Part shown: one piece after another, positions 1 through 11,155 of the stretch
How the letters are laid out: each line of letters begins with the position of its first letter
Position numbering within the stretch: position 1 is the first letter of the stretch
From: Muscardinus avellanarius
Taxonomy: Eukaryota; Chordata; Mammalia; Rodentia; Gliridae
Direction: 5' to 3'
Length of the DNA stretch: 64,000 nt
Assembly (NCBI GenBank): GCA_963383645.1
Contig: OY726574.1
Coordinates: 55,169,477-55,233,476 of the forward strand
Translations under genes and position numbers: made by a program
Notes under the pieces: generated by a model
Database searches by the model: none
Seen by the model: only the letters and a program-made list of their open reading frames with translations
What the model was told of the DNA's origin: nothing

Positions 1-795
1 TTTTTGGCTGCAAGTTGTTTTCTTTCAAAGTTTGGAAAATGTTACTCCAAGCCCTTCTGGCTTTCATGACTTGGTTTGGGAAGTCTGGAGTGATTCTAAT
101 TGGTTTGCCTCTAATGTCACTTGGCCTTTTTTTTTGTTGCATTTAAGATTCTCTTCTTGGGTTCTACACTGGTCATTTTGGCTATTATGTGGTGTGGGGA
201 ATCTGTTTTCTGATCTTGTCTAAAGGGGGTTCTGTAAATTTCCTGTACCTGTGTATCAACCTCTTGCTCTATGTTTGGAAAATTTTCTGCTATTACTTCT
301 TTGAAAAGATTGTTGATACCTTTGGTTTCACCTTCTTTTCCCTCCTCTATGCCAATTATTCTTAGGTTAGCTTTCTTAAGATGGGCCCATATTTCTTTAA
401 TGTCCAATTGCTGATGTTGAATTGTTTTTTTCTAAGTTATAAACTATGCATTCATTTATGGAGTTATCATCTTCTAGGAGTGAGATGCTCTTCTCCATGT
501 GGTCTAATCGATTGTTTATGGTTCGAATTGATGCCTTTACCTCAGCGATTGAATCCTTTATTTCTTTCAGACTCTCTCTAAATTTTTTTCAGAAGTCCTG
601 TATTATTTATACAGTTACATTCCTGATTTGACCTTCTGGAGATCTCTGCAATTCTGTGTTATCAGGTTCTGTTATTGTGGGGTTGTGGGAGCTCATTGCT
701 CCCTTGTTATTCCTCCTTCTCATGATTTCAGAAGTTTGTATTTGTTGTTTTTGATAGTTTTCTTTCAGTCTCTCAGTGTCAGCTGGTCTATCCAA
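1..795 (-). pseudogene. L1 ORF1 remnant
   Basis: ORF1 encodes the L1 RNA-binding chaperone that trimerises through a coiled coil. Positions 795-607 read as the N-terminal region. About 600-420 reads as a heptad-like stretch ending in a stop. 407-117 is a 96-codon open piece of the RNA-recognition domain, containing NLRIIGIEEGKEGE and a PHHIIAKMTSVE-like segment. Positions 117-1 continue, in another frame, into the C-terminal domain (KARRAW.NIFQTLKENNLQPK-like). At least one frameshift and internal stops break it. Confidence 0.85.
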
Positions 796-799
796 GGGC

Positions 800-2425
800 A
801 GTTTGTATTGTATTCAACAGTGAAGGTTGAGTGAGGAGGGAAGTGAAGGAGCAAATGGAAGAATAGGGTAAAGTCTCAGATAGGATCAAATAGAATGAGA
901 GTGTGAGTTTGGTAAAGTCGTACATACTAGAGATTAGAGATATAAATATGTAGTAGTATGCTAGTAACCAACGTAGAGTTTCTGATATGAGGTGGATGTG
1001 ATACAAGACAAGGGAGAGATAAAAAGCAGGAAAATGATAGGAGAGGGATAGTGAGAAGAGAGTGGGTATGTACAAAGGGAGAAGCTTGAGAGAGGGTTTG
1101 GGAAGAGTGTTAAAAAAAGAAACAAACAAATCCAACCAGGCATGCATACTCACACACACACAAAAGAACAAAAAGCCAAAACAACCCCAACAATGAATGA
1201 ATGCAACTCTACAAATAAATAACTCTTCAGTAGATAGGTCCGCTGCAGTCTTTCTCTGTGCAGATATTGAGTGCCACTGGCACCTTTCCTGCCGTGAGTC
1301 TGGTTCTCTGAGATTTTCTCAGTCTGTGCACGTGGCTGATATCAATGGGGCTGGCTTTAGTATTAAGTGCAGGTCACCCTCCAAGCTTTCCACAGATTTG
1401 GAGTCTTGGTTTCTTTCTGCCTCTGAGATCAAACTCAATGTAGGAGTATCTGTTCTCCTCAGCTAGGGCTGGGCTAGTCTGACTAGCCCATGAATTGGAA
1501 GGCTGTGGTGTTCCCGGAGATGCTGCTAATTGGGTTTAGTGTTAAGCAAAGGTCTCCCCCTACACTTTTCACTGATCAGAGTCTGAGTCTTTCTGAGCCT
1601 CTGCTATGTTCAACAGCGGACCCCTCCCATCTTTTCTGGTTGTATTGCAAAGTCTCAGACCCAGGGAGTTGTTCGGAGATGCATGAGTCCTTGGGGACTT
1701 TGGGCTGGGTGTTTTCTTGCAGGTACCATGACTTCACTTATGGTGTTATTGGGTGCTGCTCTAGATCTCTGTAGTGTGCTGTAATCTCTGCTGCCACTTC
1801 TCCTTTGATGGGTTGAACCACAGATCTCAGACCCAGGGAGTTTATTGTGGTTGCGTGAGTCCCTGGGAGTACAGCGCTGGGAGTTCTCCTCTGGGGACCG
1901 CAGTTTCACATACTATTTTGGCGTGTGCTGGTCTGGATCTCTGGCAGGCATGGTGAACTCTGCCGCTGCTGGCAAGATGGTGCTGCTACGGTGCCCTCAG
2001 CCGTGAGGCTGGTGGGTTTCTTTTCTGGTGTTGAGCTCCCATTCTGAATCCCTGGAGTGCATGGTGAGCTTGGCTGCTGGAAGTTGTAGCTTGTCTTTGT
2101 GCAGGAAGAACTGATGAATTACAACAGACTGATCTGCAGTTGTTCACTTCAGGTCCTTGTTTTCCTTTTTGTCTCTGAAGTCTGGTGCTGTGAGGTAAGA
2201 TGGTGCTGGTGCAGTGCCTGCCATTGCAAGGTAAGCGGGTTTCTTTTTTGCTCTCTGGTCAGTCTTCTAGCCTTCTTTTTCTCTGTCTCTTGTATTTACT
2301 GTTTTTATTACTCTACTGATAGTATTTTCTGGCTTTGTAGAGTGCTGTTTTTGAGGCAATGGAGATACAGTGTCAACAGGACTTGTAAGCGCTGCTTTTC
2401 TCAGTTGCCATCTTCCCGGAAGTCC
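800..2425 (-). promoter_or_regulatory. L1 5' UTR with tandem monomers
   Basis: The 5' UTR should hold the L1 internal RNA polymerase II promoter. The AAGATGG motif sits at the element start (2407-2415). Two further AAGATGGTGCT motifs lie inside on the opposite strand (near 1975 and 2204). Related units recur: CTCAGACCCAGGGAGTT at 1654 and 1826, and TTTAGT.TTAAG at 1356 and 1535, giving a period of about 172-179 bp. Promoter activity is inferred from the family and not shown by the sequence. Confidence 0.7.
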
Positions 2426-2489
2426 CTCTATGCTAATTTATATATCACAAATGAAATAAAAGTTATATAAAAAGTCTTGCTGACTATAT

Positions 2490-3202
2490 TTTTTATAATG
2501 TGCTTTTATTGGTGCATTATAGTGTCATCTCATAATGTAAGTCATGTTGACAATGACATACATGCACATAGCACTTGGTAGGCTCCTCCCCATGTCCCCA
2601 TTTCCCTTTTTCCCAATACAGAGTACTGAGATTGATCTTGGTATATTAATATGTGTACACATAGTCAAGGGTAGTATCTCCATCAGTGAACCTCATTATT
2701 CCTCCTCTCCTTCCCTGGCTCCACTGAGGTTTCTCCTCCATCATTTGGAGTCCTTCTGGTATCCCAATTACTCCCTAGTTTGTGCATATTAGAGAAAGCA
2801 TATGACCCTTCACTTTCTGTGACTGGCTAATTTCACATAACACACAATGCTCTCCAGGTCCTTCCATTTTCTTGCAAGTGACATAATTTTATTCTTCTTT
2901 ATTAGCTGAGTGGAATTCCATTGTGTGTATTTTCCATAATTTTGTAATCCATTCATCTGTTGATGGATACATATGTTGGTTTCATAAATTGACTACTGTG
3001 AATTGTGCCGTGTTGGTGGGAGTGCAAATTACTTCCGCTGCTATGCAGATCAGTGTGGAGATTCCTTAGAAAACTGGGAATGGATCCACCATATGATCTG
3101 GCTATGTCTCTCCTGGGTATATTTCCAAAGGGGTTGAAACCAGAGAACTAGAGTAATATATGCATACCCGTGTTCCTAGCAGCACAGTTCACAATAGCAT
3201 CT
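2490..3202 (-). mobile_element. L1 3' end with inverted 5' segment (twin priming)
   Basis: Positions 2490-3008 are an L1 3' end on the minus strand (3' UTR and the last ORF2 codons). Positions 3009-3202 are the adjoining ORF2 region on the plus strand, ending with GCAGCACAGTTCACAATAGC, the same site at which the minus part stops. This is the classic 5'-inversion product of L1 insertion. I could not identify a clear TSD. Confidence 0.8.
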
Positions 3203-3940
3203 TTCTGATGTCACCTCAGTTGTTCTGATTTGACAAAAATCTGTTGTCTCAAAGAATATTGGAAAATAGAAACACATCTTTTTGGAAAAAAAGAACTTGA
3301 TGCAATAAAAGTTAACGTTTTTCTTCCATTTAGAAATATCTATGGAACTTTTTATTTGGGTCATTTTCTAAGGAAATACCACTGAATAGACATTGTTCCT
3401 GCAACCACAGTTTATGACCCAGGCAAGACAGGCAAGTAATAATCATAGCAAAACAGCCATGTGTACTTTGTAATATAGTAAGATGAAGAAAGCAACAATG
3501 AGGTCCTCATTAGGAGGGATGGAGGGTGATGTTTGAGTCAAGTCTTGAGTGATGGGTGGAGATCATAATATGGACCAAAAGGAGAACCCTTTATGATAGT
3601 TTAAGGGGAGGGAAATGTGTTAAATATGGAGCATGAAAAGGCAGTGCTAATTTTTGAGAGCGGTTTCCTTAGATTTGGTCAGAAAAGTGGAGAAAGGCCA
3701 GTTTTTGGAAAACCTGCGGGAGATCTCTAGACTATATTTTGTAAGCAAAAATTGTTAGGAAAGTCATGGAGAAAGTCATATAAATAAATCAGCTTTGATC
3801 CAAAAGTGGATATGTGAAATCTAATATGAAATATCTCTGTTTATAGTGACAGAAATAATGATTTAATAAACATTGATTAAAATTATTTAGGTATTTTTAT
3901 TGAAACAATACTCAATATGGTAGAGCTTTAAAATTTAAAG
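3203..3940. other. No gene; no repeat identified with confidence
   Basis: No coding signal. 3480-3720 is purine-rich with a faint resemblance to L2 3' ends (GATGTTTGAGTCAAGTCTTGAG), too weak to call. Confidence 0.5.
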
Positions 3941-4206
3941 GTTCAAGTTGTGCTTGGTAATACCAATACTTGAGAGACTGAGACAGGAGAGTCACATGTT
4001 CGAGACCAGTCTCAGCAACTTAGCTAGGCCCTCTGTAACTTAGTAAGATCCTGTTTCAAATAAAAAAATGAAATAGGGCTATGAGGGTATCTTGGAGGTA
4101 GAATGCCCCTTAGTTTAATTTCAGTACTATAAAAATGAAATAAAATAAACTAGTGTTGGGGGTATGGCTTGGAGGTAGAAAGCCCCTGGGTTCAACCTCC
4201 AGTAAT
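3941..4206 (+). mobile_element. B1-dID SINE with a second dID monomer
   Basis: Diverged B1 half at 3941-4067 and ID-like half at 4068-4134 (GGTAGAATGCCCCTTAG). A short A-rich linker then leads to a second ID-like half at 4150-4206 (TTGGAGGTAGAAAGCCCCTG). The order B1-dID-dID is unusual in this window. Confidence 0.8.
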
Positions 4207-4373
4207 TCTCTCTTCCTCTCTTCAAGTTTCACACAAAGTGCTGTTTTACACTGCATTTCTCCCCAGAGGATACTTGATATTGGGGACATCATGGTTGGGC
4301 ATATGGTAATATGAATGAGGCCAAATAGTAATTTCCTTGTAAATTTCATTGGCATAAAAAGATTTTGTTTTAA

Positions 4374-4580
4374 GCTGGGCGTGGTGACGCACACTTGTAA
4401 TCCCAGCATTTGGGAGGCTGAGACAGGAGGATCAAGGTTCGTGGACAGCCTCAGCTACTTAGGCCCTTTGCAACTCAATGAGACCCTGTTTCAAAATAAA
4501 GAATAAGAAATAGGGCTGGGAGTGTAGCTCGGAAGTAGAATGCCCCTGGGTTCCATCTCTAGTACTAAAAAAAAAAAAAG
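4374..4580 (+). mobile_element. B1-dID SINE (older type)
   Basis: Left half with CCCAGCATTTGGGAGGCTGA. Right half with GTAGCTCGGAAGTAGAATGC and a poly(A) end. Flanks share TTTTGTTTT as a probable TSD. Confidence 0.92.
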
Positions 4581-5032
4581 TTTTTGTTTTGTGGCTGCAA
4601 CTAAATGAAGTAATTTGCAACTGGATCTGCTGTTTATAAAGGGCATCACGTGGTGACAGAGTAGGGATGCATCTGTCTCAACTCTTAACCTCTCAATCAA
4701 TCAAATTGCAGACTCCCTGCAGGTTTGATTTCAGTGTCCCAGGAAATTCTGGTGGTCCTTATGAAGGCTTTCAGATGATCTTGCAGCAATCTGGCTGTCT
4801 TGGCTATCCTGAGCATCATCCCTGACTTTCCATAACCAGGGATTACAGCATGGGTGGACATCCCTCATATTACTGAGGTTTCCTCATTTTCCCTCTTTTC
4901 CAGGCCTATTATTGGATCATTTCTGAATTGTGGTGCTCTCTTGCTTTCCAGTTGTAATCACAGATGAATAATAATACTAATAGAGATGACATAAACTTAC
5001 CCCTATGTCCACCTTCTTGGTTATCATTTAAA
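4581..5032. other. No gene or recognised repeat
   Basis: Ordinary-composition DNA with no long open frame and no repeat that I recognise. Confidence 0.5.
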
Positions 5033-5038
5033 GCCTTT

Positions 5039-5272
5039 ACCAGCGGGTGTGGTGGTGCACGCTTGTAATCCCCGTGCTTGGGAGGCGGAGATAGGAGGAT
5101 CACACAGGTTCGAAGCCAGTCACACTGGCTTAAGAGACCCTGTTTCCAAAAATAAAAAAAGTATAAAATAGGTCTGGGAGTATAGCCCTGAGGTAGAAAG
5201 GCTTCCAGGAACCCCAGTACCACCAAAACAAACAAACAAACAAACAAACAAACAAACAAAAAACCTTTTACC
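5039..5272 (+). mobile_element. B1-dID SINE, young hairpin subfamily, (CAAA)n tail
   Basis: CCCCGTGCTTGGGAGGCGGA, then the short hairpin GAAGCCAGTCACACTGGCTT, then the altered right half GGCTTCCAGGAACCCCAGTA. The tail is (AAAC)n. CCTTTACCA before and CCTTTTACCA after look like the TSD. Confidence 0.93.
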
Positions 5273-5482
5273 AATTTAGTTTATATTTAAGATAGAATTA
5301 GCTTTGGCTCCTGAATGCTAGTAGCTGTTATGTAAAATTATTCTGGAAGCATTTGATGGAACCTGTCTCTCTCTTCTTTGCTGAGTGGTGTGAAGCAATT
5401 GCATGCTTATTTTCCCTCATTCAAGATAATAATGTTGTCCAGTGGAAGGAGATTAGACTGGGATGCAAAGAATATAGTTTAA

Positions 5483-5693
5483 GTCGGGTGTGGTGGTGCA
5501 CACTTGTAATCCCAGCACTAGGGAGGCCGAGACTGGAGGAACGTGGTTCGCGGACAGCCTCAGCTACTCAGTGAGGCCCTCTGCAACTCAGTGAGACCTT
5601 GTTTTAAAATAAAGCATAAAAAGTAGGGCAGGGGCTGTAGCTCAGATGTCAAATGCCCCTGGATTCCATCCCCAGACCCACCAAAAAAAAAAA
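5483..5693 (+). mobile_element. B1-dID SINE (older type) with clean TSD
   Basis: Complete left and right halves with a poly(A) tail. A perfect 16-bp TSD AAAGAATATAGTTTAA lies at 5467-5482 and 5694-5709. It inserted at the left target copy of the L1 that follows. Confidence 0.95.
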
Positions 5694-5713
5694 AAAGAAT
5701 ATAGTTTAATTTT

Positions 5714-7345
5714 ATAAAACATTGAAAAAAGAAATCGAAGACCTTTGAAGGTGAAAAGATCTTTCATGTTTTCGGATAGGCAGAATAAATTTCATCAAAA
5801 TGGCCATTCTTCCAAAAGTGATCTTCAGATTCAATGCAATACCCATTAAATTACAAAGGTCATTTCTCACAGACATAGAAAAATTAGACCTTAAATTAAT
5901 TTGGAACAACAAAAAACCCAGAATAGCCAAAGTAATTCTCAGCAACAAAAGCCATGCAGGAGGCACCATAATACCTGACTTCAAACTATACTATATAACC
6001 ATAGTAAGAAAAACAGCAGCCGGGCATGGTGGTGCATGCTGTAATCCCAGCATTTGGAAGACTGAGACCAGAGGATAGTGGTTTGTGGACAGCGTCAGCT
6101 ACTTAGTGAGGCTAAATAACTCAGTGAAACCCTGTTTCAAAATAAAGAATAAAAAATAGGTCTGGGAGTAGCTCAGAGGTAGAATGCCTCTGGGTTCCAT
6201 CCCCAGGACCAAAAACAAAACAAAAGAAAACAAAAAAACTGCATGGCACTGGCACAAAAACAGACACATAGACAAATGGAGCAGAATATAAGACTCAGAA
6301 ACAGATCCACACATTTATGGCCAATTGATTTTTTGACAAAGGGGCCAAAAACATACACTGGAAAAAAGATAGCCTCTTCAACAAATGGTGTTGGCAAAAC
6401 CATATGAAAAAAAAAAAACAGTAAATAAATCCCACTTTCTCACCCTGCACAAAAGTCAATTCAAGATGGATCAAAGACTTGTAAATCAGACCAGAGACCT
6501 TGCAGCTCCTTGAAGAGGGCATAGATCTAATATTGCAACACATAGGCACAGGTGAAACCTTTCTCAACAAGACCCCAAAAGCACAACAAACTAAAAGGTG
6601 AATCAATACGTGGGATTGCATGAAACTGAAGAGTTTCTTTACAGCAAAGGAAACTGTCAAGAACGTCAATTGAGAGCCAACAGAATGGGAGAAGATTTTT
6701 GCCACCTACACCTTCGATAGAGGACTAATATCTAGAATATGCAGAGAACTCAAGAACTCAGCACTAAGAAAACAAATAGCCCAATCAAAAATGGGCAACT
6801 GAACTAAATAGACACTTCACAAAAGAAGAAATTCAAATGGCCAATAAATGCATGAAAAATGCTCAACATCATTGACAATCAGAGAGATGCAAATCAAAAC
6901 TACCCTGAGATTTCACCTAATTCCAACTTGAATGGCAATCATTCAAAACACAAACAACAAATGTGGGTGAGGATGTGGAGAAGTGGGAATTCTAAAACAT
7001 TGTTGGTGGGGTTGCAAATTAGTGAAACCACTTTGGAAAACAGTATGGAGAATCCTCAGAAGAATGGGAGCAAACTTACCATGTAATTCAGCAATAGCAC
7101 TTCTGGGTATGTATCCAAAAGAGTGGAAACCAAACTACCAAACTAATAATGCATGTGTATCTATGTTCGTAGCTGCATAATTCACCATCGCCAAACTATG
7201 GAACCAGCCAAGATCTCCATCAACAGATGAATGGATTATAAAACTATGGGATATGTACAGAATGGAATTTTACTCAGTCATAAAGAACACAATTATTTCA
7301 TTTAAAGGGAAATGGATGGAACTATGAGATTAGTCAGTTACAAAA
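5714..7345 (+). pseudogene. L1 ORF2 C-terminal remnant
   Basis: Translations show the region after the reverse transcriptase: [29 protein letters not shown], then FNKWCW/TFVQ-like and [20 protein letters not shown] (the Cys-rich C-terminus). Stops, frameshifts and the SINE at 6014-6232 break it. The reverse transcriptase catalytic motif lies upstream of the truncation and is absent. Confidence 0.88.
6014..6232 (+). mobile_element. B1-dID SINE inside L1
   Basis: GCCGGGCATGGTGGTGCATG start and right half GTAGCTCAGAGGTAGAATGC. A-rich tail. AAAAACAGCA (left) and AAAAAAACTGCA (right) are the likely TSD. Confidence 0.92.
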
Positions 7346-7745
7346 AGTAAGAAATGCCATGCTCTCCCTAATAGGTGGAAGTTAGGGGGAGAAAAAGGGC
7401 CACAGGAGGAACTCTAGATGAAGAAGGAGAAACCATAGATGAGCAGATAAGGAGTTCTAACTGGAGGTTGATTGGAGGGAATAGGGAAATTCCCTAATGT
7501 ACAAGATATACATCCACAGACATATCAGTGTCAATCACTAAGCCAAGATGAGAAGGAGGGAGGGGGAGAAAATGTGGCGGTAATTGGGAAAGGGCTAAAT
7601 GAGCAATGTGTGCATATATGCCTCTAACATCTTGTACTCCATTAAGCTGTATAACTACAATGCACCAATAAGCAAAACAAAACAAAAAACAGCAACAGAA
7701 AAGAAAATATAGTCTAATCTCAACTTCAAAATTACTCACTATAGG

Positions 7746-8432
7746 GTCTGTGATGGCTAATTTAATGTGGCAACTTGGCAGGGCTAAAGGATGCCCAGAT
7801 AGTTGCTGCAAGGTTATTTCTAGGTGTCTATGAGATGACTTCCACAAGAGATTAACATTTGAATCAGTAGACGGAGTAAGGAAGACCCTCTTTTACCAAA
7901 GTGGGTGGGGGTCTTTCAAATCTTTGGGGGCTCAGATAGAATATGAAGGGGAAGAAGGGAGAATCCACACTCTCCTTGAGGTCAGACACTGGCTTCTCTT
8001 GCTCTTGGGCAGTGCAGCTCCTCATACCAAGCACCCCCTCATTGGACGGAGTAATAATAATAATATAATAATATAATTTTATTTTTACTATAATGAGGAT
8101 CGAATCCAAGGACATTTTACTTTTATGCTAATTTCTAGCATTTTATATTTTTTTTGTTTTGAAACAGGTTCTTATTATGTTGCTGAGTGTCTGCTAAGTT
8201 GCCGAGGCTGGTCTTGAACACCCCCCCCCCATCTCAACCTCCCAAGTACTGGAATTATAGTTGTATGCCACTACACCTGGCACTCAATTATATCACCAGA
8301 TCCCTTTGTGCTTTTATGTGTAAATGGCATGTCATGGGACTTTCTTAGTCCCCATAATCACAGGGACCAATTCTTATTATAACTCTTGTCATGTCTCTGT
8401 CTGTATATTAGTTCTGTTTCTCTGGAGAACTC
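7746..8432 (+). mobile_element. Ancient mammalian LTR-type/MER repeat, split by a SINE
   Basis: Begins TGTGATGGCTAATTTAATGT, continues GGGCTAAAGGATGCCCAGAT and ends GTTTCTCTGGAGAACTCTGA near 8432. I recognise this as an old interspersed repeat shared across mammals but cannot name the subfamily. A SINE occupies 8075-8283. Confidence 0.6.
8075..8283 (-). mobile_element. Old B1-dID SINE
   Basis: Minus-strand copy: diverged right half at 8085-8140, then CCTCCCAAGTACTGGAATTA and CACTACACCTGGC at the start of the element. Contains a C10 run. Confidence 0.8.
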
Positions 8433-9084
8433 TGACTGATACATATCTAGAGCTAAGAACCCCCCAATCTCACGGCACCTCATTTCCCTACATTTTATTG
8501 CTTAGTCATATGTCATCTCAGGTTAGAGATATATAACTTGTTTGATAAGCTGACTCTTTAGAGGAATCCTGAAATGGAGGAAGAATTCAAGAGGGGATTT
8601 GGAAAATAGAAGTGATTTCTGGAAGATAGGAAAACAAGATAGCAGGGAATGTAGGGTTGCATGACACTCAGGGATGCCAGGAGAGTTAGAGGGGAAATTC
8701 AAGGTCTGAAAACATGAGCTAGTTTTTGTTGAAGGAAGCGGTTGGGGTGACCTGATACAATACTGATCATAATATAGGGATAAATGCCAGATGGGAAAGG
8801 GCTTTGAAATATCTGATGTAGAAGGCTCCAGGGAATGAGGAAACATAAAGAAGTAATACAGTGAGGGAACTGACAGGGAAGATTTTTCTATTTTGTAGAA
8901 AATAGGCCAGGATGAATCACAAGCTATTGTGATTCATTTAGCTTATTTACTTTGAGTTGGAGAAAACAGCTTAAGGCTATTCAGTGGAAAACACTCTTGG
9001 AAAATTGCATGTAGATACCATTTTGTTTGATAAACTACATTCTGCTTTTGCTCTGAGACTTACCATTAGTGAACTGTCTTTATC
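8433..9084. other. No gene or recognised repeat
   Basis: Purine-rich in 8560-8880. Nothing coding and no repeat recognised. Confidence 0.5.
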
Positions 9085-9565
9085 CAGAGATTTAAAAATT
9101 TTTAATAGACTTTTAGAGTAGTTTAAGTTTATGGAAACACCGTGCAGAAACTGGAGTTTTCATTCACTTTCTCTTCTCTTGCGCAGTGACCCCTATTCTT
9201 AACATGTTACATAAGAATAGTGCGTTCACTACAACTGATGAATTATTAACTAAAGTCTGTAGTTTTACCCTTTGTGTTGGACTCTATGAATTTTGACAAA
9301 TGCATGTATGCACTATTGTAGTATCACTCAGAATACTTTCACTGTCTTAAAAGTCCCCTGTATTTCATTGTTTAGCCCTCTCTTTCTTCTCTGGAACACC
9401 TAGCAACCATAGATCTTTTTGCTCTCATCCTAGTTTTGTCTTTACAGGGTGTGACATATTTGGAATCCTATAACATGCAGCCTTTTCAAATTGGCTTCTT
9501 TCACTTAGTGATGTGCTTTTAGGGTTCCTCCATACCTTGTCATGTCTTGATATTTTATTTCTTTT

Positions 9566-10011
9566 TTCTTTTTTTGTGAGCAGAAATTTATCCCAGGGGC
9601 ATTTAGCTTTTGAGCTACACCCCAAGCTATTTATTTATTTATTTATTTATTATTTTTTTGGGTAATACTGGGGATGGAACCCAGGGCATTTTACCTCTGA
9701 GAAACAACCCCAGCCCTATTTTTAATTTTTATTTTTTTGGAAATAGAGTCTCAGTGAGTTGCTGAGGGCCTCACTATGTAGCTGAGGCTGTTCAAGAACC
9801 ACGATCCCCCTGTCTCAGCCTCCCAAATGCTGGGATTACAAGCATGCACCATCACATCCAGCTTTCTCTTTTAATTTTTTAATTTTGAAACATGGTCACC
9901 CTAAGTTGCTGAGAACTTTACTAAGTTATTAAGGATGGCCTTGAACCCATGTTCCTCCTGTCTTAGCCTCAGAAGTACTGAGATTGCAGGCATACACCGC
10001 CATACCTGGCT
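9566..10011 (-). mobile_element. Old B1-dID SINE, split by another SINE
   Basis: Right half at 9566-9625 and left half at 9865-10011 (ending CCGCCATACCTGGC). The interruption is the SINE at 9632-9863. Confidence 0.85.
9632..9863 (-). mobile_element. B1-dID SINE nested in a SINE
   Basis: Complete minus-strand copy: TACTGGGGATGGAACCCAGG to GCACCATCACATCCAGC, preceded by a (TTTA)n tail. Confidence 0.9.
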
Positions 10012-10387
10012 TCATATTTCATTTCCTTTCAGTGCTGAATAATATTTCATTGTCTATGTAACACAATTTATTCATTCACCTATTAATGAACATCTTGTTT
10101 GCTTCCAACTTTTGGTAAGATGAATAAAGCTGTTATAAATATCAACGTGCAGGTTTTTGTGTGGAAACAAATTTTTATATCATTTTGATAAATATTAAGG
10201 TTTCCTGATCACATGGTAAAATACGTTTGGTTTTATAAAATACTGCTTGACTGTCTTCCAAACTGGTCGTACCATTTTATATTTACAACAGCAATTCATC
10301 TGTGCCTCCAGTGTCTCCACATCCTCACCCGCATATGGTGGTATCAGTGTTTAGACTTCAGTCATTCTATAGATATGCAACGGCATC

Positions 10388-10701
10388 TTTATTTTTTTGG
10401 TGGTACTGGGGTTCCTGGAAGCCCTTCTACCTCCGGGCTACACTCCCAGACCCATTTTAACATTTTTATTTGGAAACAGGGTCTCATAAGCCAGCGCGTG
10501 TGGCTGGCTTCGAACCTGCGCGATCCTCCTTGTCTCTGCCTCCCAAGCGCGGGGATTACAAGCATGCACCACCACGCCCGGCTCATATTTTATTTGGAAA
10601 CAGGCTCTCTTAAGCCAGCACGGCTGGCTTCGAACCAGCGCGATCCTCCTGTCTCCGCCTCCCAAGCGCGGGGATTACAAGCGTGCGCCACCACGCCCGG
10701 C
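10388..10701 (-). mobile_element. Young SINE with two B1 halves (B1-B1-dID)
   Basis: The minus strand carries right half 10388-10460, left half 10461-10582, then a second left half 10583-10701. Both left halves have the hairpin AAGCCAGC..GCTGGCTT and the CCCAAGCGCGGGGATTACAA segment. This is either a trimeric source gene or one copy inserted in the linker of another. It interrupts the L1M. Confidence 0.88.
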
Positions 10702-10999
10702 GTATCTTAAGGTTTTAATTTTCATTTTCCTAATGACATATGTTGTAGAGAATCTTTTTTGTGTATATGCTAACTGTGTATTTCAGGTAAGGCTTCTGTT
10801 CATGTCTTTTGATAATTAAAAATGGGTGAGGTCATTTTCTTATTGTCGGGTTTCAAGAATTCTCTGTGCATTTTGGATACAATGCCTTTATCAGTTCTAT
10901 ATTATGCAAAGATTTTTTTTTCCCAGTGGGTGGGTTGTCTTTCATTCTTGTTTAAGGTTTAGTTTTATTTATTTGTTTGTTTGTTTGTTTGTTTGTTTT

Positions 11000-11155
11000 T
11001 GTGTGTGTTACTCCAGGGGCATTCTCCCTCTGAGCTATATCCCCAGCCCTTTTTTCATTTTTTATTTTGAGACAAGGTCTTACTAAGTTGCAAAGGGCTT
11101 TGCTAAGCTGCTGAGTCTGGCTGTGCACCTGTGATTCTCTTGTCTCAGCCTGGTT
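11000..11155 (-). mobile_element. Truncated B1-dID SINE
   Basis: Right half CCAGGGGCATTCTCCCTCTG and most of the left half, ending at TCTCAGCCTGG. The first part of the left half is missing. Confidence 0.85.

Larger units (their letters stand above)
1..2425 (-). mobile_element. LINE-1, 5' part (5' UTR plus ORF1), runs off the left edge
   Basis: Read on the minus strand, the element begins near 2425 with GACTTCCGGGAAGATGGCAA, a typical L1 start with an AAGATGG (YY1-like) core. About 1.6 kb of 5' UTR follows, then ORF1 remains from about 795 down to the window edge. ORF2 and the 3' end would lie left of position 1. The similar start at 39600-39625 shows this is a true L1 5' end and not a random truncation. 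Stops and frame changes in ORF1 show the copy is dead. Confidence 0.9.
5710..7700 (+). mobile_element. 5'-truncated L1 (ORF2 3' half plus 3' UTR)
   Basis: Starts within late ORF2 and runs to the 3' end AATGCACCAATAAG near 7670, followed by an A-rich tail. AGAATATAGTTTAAT at the left (about 5696) and AGAAAATATAGTCTAAT at 7702-7718 form an imperfect TSD. One SINE is inserted at 6014-6232. Confidence 0.9.

Noticed and set aside
5222..5263. Regular short repeats that might suggest a CRISPR-like array
   Set aside because: Simple (AAAC)n SINE tail. No repeat-spacer pattern exists anywhere in the window.
10213..10710. 165-codon open frame
   Set aside because: Runs through L1M antisense and two copies of SINE left half. 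The repeated ARLASN.RDPP motif is translated SINE.
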